Assembly: GCF_900103955.1 (NCBI RefSeq)
Contig: NZ_FNIL01000003.1
Location: 248,001 to 312,000, forward strand
Origin: Alkalicoccus daliensis
Lineage (GTDB): Bacteria; Bacillota; Bacilli; Bacillales; Salisediminibacteriaceae
Direction of reading: 5' to 3'
Length of the DNA stretch: 64,000 bases
Shown here: positions 60,733-64,000 of the stretch, piece by piece
Layout of the letters: the number at the start of each line of letters is the position of its first letter
Position numbering within the stretch: position 1 is the stretch's first letter
Position numbers and translations under genes: made by a program
The notes under the pieces: model-generated
Database searches by the model: none
The model's input: the letters and a program-made list of their open reading frames with translations, nothing else
Told to the model about the DNA's origin: nothing

Positions 60733-61956
60733 TTATGCGGGTATGGTTAACACTGCTCCGATCTGGAGAAAGCGCGGATCGGAAATATTGTTTTTGTCCT
60801 GAATTTTCTTTACAGACGACCCATGCCTGTTTGCAATCGAATATAAGGTATCCCCCGCTTTTACTTTGTACGTCGTGGCAGATTCTTTCTGCGTGGTCTG
60901 ATTCGGCACGGTGAGCACCTTGCCGATCTGCAGCGTATGAACGTTTGTGATATTGTTTGCTGCTTTCATCTGGTTTACAGTCACGCCGTATTTCCTTGCA
61001 ATCGAATACAGCGTATCTCCTGCTTTCACTTTATAAGTCACTTTACTTGAGGAAGGTGGTGACGAAGCAGGCGGCGACGATGTTCCTTTTGGAATTGTCA
61101 GCACCTGTCCCACACGGATAAGATTGGCGTTGGACAGCTTGTTCGCAGATACCATCTGACTGACAGTAACTCCATGTCTTTTCGCAATAGAATAGAGCGT
61201 ATCTCCCGATTTTACTGTATACTTCGTGCCGGAGACCGGAGCAGTTCCAGGATCTTTTTTCAGGTTCAGCATTTCTGAAATAGTAACGAATTTATAGCCT
61301 TTTGCTTTCAGCTGTTTAATCATGTCCGGAAGCGCTGCCGGTGTTCCCGGAGCCCCCGCGCCGGTATGCATGAGCACAATGGATCCTGGCTGGACATTAT
61401 TGACCACTTTATTCAGAACCTGCGTTTTTGAGAGGCCCCTCCAGTCGATCGTATCGATATCCCAGTGCAGGGTATGCGTGTAGCCTGCTTCCCCTACTGC
61501 TTTCAGCACTGCGCTGTTTGTGGCGCCATAAGGAGCTCTGAAAATCGGCTTTGTAGTTTTACCGGTGACCCTTTTTACAATAGCTTCTGTTTTCTCCAGC
61601 TCTGTTTTTATTTTGGAAGCACTGATCGTCGTGAAATCCGGGTGGGAATAAGAATGGTTGCCAATCTCATGGCCCTGTGCAGCAATATTTTTAATTGACT
61701 GCGGATGGTGTTCCACGCCTTTTCCGGTAAGAAAGAAAGTAGCTTTTACATTATGGTTCGAGAGCGTATTCAGGATTTTGTTAATATTCGTTCCGTCTGC
61801 ACCATCGTCAAACGTGAGCGCTACCACTTTGCTGGACGTATTTCCCTTCACAATGAATTTAGAACTGGCAGCTTCTGCGGTTGTCGGCATAAAAGAAAAC
61901 ATGGCTGCAAACAGCAGGACCGAGGCAATGAACAACTTGAACACCCTGTTCTTCAT
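60733..61956 (-). CDS. Polysaccharide deacetylase with three LysM domains
   Basis: 407 residues. Signal peptide (LFIASVLLFAAMFSFMPTTAEA). NodB domain ~45-230: first Asp in ALTFDDGADG, metal His in HEIGNHSYSHPDF, RAPYGATNSA, WDIDTIDWRG and the late His in IVLMHTGAG. Then three LysM repeats (YTVKSGDTLYSIAKRHGV, YKVKAGDTLYSIARKYGV, YKVKAGDTLYSIANRHGS). It probably removes acetyl groups from peptidoglycan sugars while held on the wall. Start ATG follows AGAGGTGG. Confidence 0.92.
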   Translation of the reverse strand: MKNRVFKLFIASVLLFAAMFSFMPTTAEAASSKFIVKGNTSSKVVALTFDDGADGTNINKILNTLSNHNVKATFFLTGKGVEHHPQSIKNIAAQGHEIGNHSYSHPDFTTISASKIKTELEKTEAIVKRVTGKTTKPIFRAPYGATNSAVLKAVGEAGYTHTLHWDIDTIDWRGLSKTQVLNKVVNNVQPGSIVLMHTGAGAPGTPAALPDMIKQLKAKGYKFVTISEMLNLKKDPGTAPVSGTKYTVKSGDTLYSIAKRHGVTVSQMVSANKLSNANLIRVGQVLTIPKGTSSPPASSPPSSSKVTYKVKAGDTLYSIARKYGVTVNQMKAANNITNVHTLQIGKVLTVPNQTTQKESATTYKVKAGDTLYSIANRHGSSVKKIQDKNNISDPRFLQIGAVLTIPA

Positions 61957-62271
61957 CTTATCCACCTCTTTCTACACATGCCAATCCTATGCAGCATATG
62001 TATTGCCGGAACCGTTTTTGCATATATGTAAAAAATCATTGTGGTAAAAATGTTCTTCCCTTACATTATACTACGATCTCCACTTAAATAACTGAAAATT
62101 AAAAATATATTGTACTTTATTAAGAACGGTTTTTCTCTCCCGTCAAAGCAGATATTTTTCGCCGATCCGACGCTGTTTCTGCTAAAAAATCTGCTTCTTC
62201 CTCTCTTTCTCAAAAGGATGCTTTTTATTGCTCCGGCAGCTGCTGTTAAAATCTGCTTCTAACGCGAAAAA

Positions 62272-62299
62272 GCACTGAAACCGCAGCCGGCTTCAGTGC
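62272..62299 (-). terminator. Terminator of the nupC-deoC unit
   Basis: GCACTGAA...TTCAGTGC with inner CCG/CGG pairing and TTTTT on the minus strand. Confidence 0.8.
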
Positions 62300-62311
62300 A
62301 TTGTATTGAAA

Positions 62312-62983
62312 TTAGTAATCTGACGACGCCTGTTCACCTTTTACAATCTGTACGCCGGCGCTTGCGCCGATACGCGTCGCACCCGCTTCAATCATTCCTT
62401 CAGCATCTTCCAGGGAGCGGACGCCTCCGGAAGCTTTAACGCCGGCATGTTTTCCTACAGTTTCCCTCATTAATCTTACGTCTTCGACCGTGGCGGCACC
62501 TGTAGAGAACCCAGTGGATGTTTTTACAAAATCCAGTCCTGCTTTCAGGGCAATTTCGCACGCTTTAACTTTTTCCTCATCTGTAAGAAGGCACGTTTCA
62601 ATGATGACTTTCGTCAGCGCTTTTCCTTCTGCAGCCTCCTGTACGGCTTTCATATCACGTTCTACAAGGTCGTAGTCTCCGCCTTTTAACGCGCCGATAT
62701 TCATTACCATATCTACTTCAGCTGCGCCATTCTCGATTGCATTTTTCGTTTCAAAAGCTTTCGTTTCGGGCGTGGAAGCTCCCAGTGGAAAACCAATAAC
62801 GGTGCATACCACCGCTTCTGCATCTTTTAATTCTTCTGCTGCAAGCGCCACCCATGTCGGGTTTACACAGACAGAAGCAAAATTATATTCTGCTGCTTCC
62901 TGGCACAAAGAAAGAATTGCTTCCTTTGTCGTTTCCGGCTTCAATAATGTGTGGTCAATCAATCCTGCGATAGAGTTCGCCAT
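62312..62983 (-). CDS. deoC: Deoxyribose-phosphate aldolase
   Basis: 223 residues, the exact usual length. Splits deoxyribose 5-phosphate into acetaldehyde and glyceraldehyde 3-phosphate. Visible: [12 protein letters not shown] (~6-17), Lys in [10 protein letters not shown], the Schiff-base Lys in [14 protein letters not shown] (~150), and [18 protein letters not shown] lies eight bases before the ATG. It follows nupC by about 30 bases, and the pair is the deoxynucleoside salvage unit controlled by DeoR. Confidence 0.96.
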   Translation of the reverse strand: MANSIAGLIDHTLLKPETTKEAILSLCQEAAEYNFASVCVNPTWVALAAEELKDAEAVVCTVIGFPLGASTPETKAFETKNAIENGAAEVDMVMNIGALKGGDYDLVERDMKAVQEAAEGKALTKVIIETCLLTDEEKVKACEIALKAGLDFVKTSTGFSTGAATVEDVRLMRETVGKHAGVKASGGVRSLEDAEGMIEAGATRIGASAGVQIVKGEQASSDY

Positions 62984-63013
62984 AATCAATCTCTCCTTAT
63001 AGTTGGTTTTATT

Positions 63014-64000
63014 TTAGAAAAACATTCCTGCAATAGATGCGTTCAGCAATGAAGCAAGCATCCCTGCAAATACTGCTTTAATTCCAAGCTGGGCAATGTC
63101 TCCCCGGCGTGATGGTGCAAGTTTCCCAAGACCCCCAAGCAGAATCCCGAGAGAGGATACGTTTGCGAAACCGCATAACGCAAAGCTTACAATCAGTGCT
63201 GTTTTCGGATCGAGCTCGTCAATCTGCGGTGCAAAGGAAGCGTAAGCCACGAACTCATTTAAAATAAGCTTCTGGCCGATAAAAGTACCTGCCTGTAACG
63301 CTTCGGACCAGGGTACACCGATGGCAAATGCAAGCGGCGCAAAGATAAATCCGAAAATATTCTCCAGTGTCAGTCCTTCTATCTGGAACGTGGTAAAGAA
63401 TTCAAGTACATAATTGATTCCTGCCTGCAGTGCCCCAAGTCCCCCATTCAGTAGTGCCACAAGAGCGATAAAGGCGAGCAGCATCGCACCGATATTTAAG
63501 GCAAGCTGCAATCCTGTGCTGGCACCTCTGGCTGCGGCATCAATCACGTTATAGGATTCTTTGTCGTCATCCATTTCTACCTCTGCAAAATCAGAGGATT
63601 TCTCCGGCGTTGTCTCCGGCATAATCATTTTTGCCATTACCAGTCCGGACGGCGCGGCCATGAAACTTGCTGCAAGCAGGTATTCCAGCGGTACCCCGAG
63701 CTGGGAATAGCCGACAAGAACGGAACCGGCTACAGAAGCAAGTCCACCGGTCATTACTGCAAAAAGCTCCGAACGGGTCATCGTTGGTAAAAACGGCTTT
63801 ACAACAAGCGGCGCTTCTGTCTGCCCGACAAAAATATTTGCCGAAGCTGAGAGCGACTCTGTTCTGCTCGTCTGCAGGAGCCAGGAGAGCGCCCCGCCGA
63901 TAATTTTAATGAAGAACTGCATTATTCCTAAGTAATAAAGGATCGATATTAAAGAAGAAAAGAAAATGATAATCGGCAGTACTTCAAAGGCAAAAATCGA
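63014..64000 (-). CDS. nupC: Nucleoside transporter NupC, 5' end beyond window
   Basis: Concentrative nucleoside transporter. The frame stays open through the right edge ([19 protein letters not shown] before the internal Met), so the N-terminal ~70-80 residues of a ~400-residue protein are missing. Family signatures: [20 protein letters not shown]-like sequence at ~60 of the visible part, [20 protein letters not shown], and [19 protein letters not shown] near the end. Imports pyrimidine and other nucleosides with protons or sodium. Confidence 0.95.
   Translation of the reverse strand, partial: SIFAFEVLPIIIFFSSLISILYYLGIMQFFIKIIGGALSWLLQTSRTESLSASANIFVGQTEAPLVVKPFLPTMTRSELFAVMTGGLASVAGSVLVGYSQLGVPLEYLLAASFMAAPSGLVMAKMIMPETTPEKSSDFAEVEMDDDKESYNVIDAAARGASTGLQLALNIGAMLLAFIALVALLNGGLGALQAGINYVLEFFTTFQIEGLTLENIFGFIFAPLAFAIGVPWSEALQAGTFIGQKLILNEFVAYASFAPQIDELDPKTALIVSFALCGFANVSSLGILLGGLGKLAPSRRGDIAQLGIKAVFAGMLASLLNASIAGMFF

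Noticed and set aside
1-64000. Prophage or conjugative element covering the middle island
   Set aside because: No integrase, terminase, portal, relaxase or type IV secretion gene is seen, and no tRNA or direct-repeat attachment sites were found.

Overview
The window looks like the chromosome of a low-GC Firmicute of the family Bacillaceae. Shine-Dalgarno sites of the AGGAGG type precede most genes. Several gene sets have direct Bacillus counterparts (hxlR-hxlAB, deoR/deoC/nupC, rlmCD, csbD, citST-like two-component genes, CcpA-type cre sites). The long Glu/Asn/Asp-rich linkers in the secreted lipoproteins suggest a halo- or alkaliphilic member; that is inference. I see no rRNA, tRNA or CRISPR array.

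Left part (1-25.9 kb), mostly metabolic and regulatory genes: an ankyrin-repeat gene cut by the left edge; hydrolase and EamA exporter genes; hxlAB (ribulose monophosphate formaldehyde fixation) with a divergent HxlR-type regulator made of two fused HxlR domains; an ArsR-type regulator with two half-size DMT transporters; a hydrolase/DGPF/ECF42 sigma-factor operon preceded by a sequence fitting the ECF42 promoter motif; an M20-type peptidase; an esterase. Next comes a ribose-type sugar ABC transporter (binding protein, ATPase, permease) beside a three-gene sensory module (sugar-binding lipoprotein, YesM-like kinase, YesN-like regulator), with cre-like sites at both ends. A TPR protein, a DUF429 protein, CsbD and a DUF4349 lipoprotein follow.

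Middle part (about 26-46.3 kb), an A+T-rich accessory island between the DUF4349 gene and rlmCD. It holds poorly known genes with decayed relatives, a frameshifted sigma-factor-like gene, a vsr/C5-methylase/nuclease cluster, a second restriction enzyme with a B3-like C-terminus, and a six-gene operon (Z1 helicase-like protein, MORC/MutL-type GHKL ATPase, two proteins of unknown role, C5-methylase, DUF4420 PD-(D/E)XK nuclease). That operon is a variant of the MORC/Z1 (Mza-like) restriction-modification systems. The island also carries a decayed second vsr, a decayed nuclease-like gene and a 127-bp inverted-repeat element at its right border, so it has been repeatedly remodelled.

Right part (46.3-64 kb), core genes: rlmCD, a SEC-C protein, a LysM/SleB-type wall hydrolase, a small Toprim protein, an AbrB-family membrane protein, a complete tripartite tricarboxylate transporter (tctCBA) with its CitST-like two-component system and a cre-like site at each end, an intergenic array of ~21-bp degenerate repeats, Hsp20, an apparently inactive M50-like membrane protein, DeoR, a LysM polysaccharide deacetylase, deoC, and nupC cut by the right edge.
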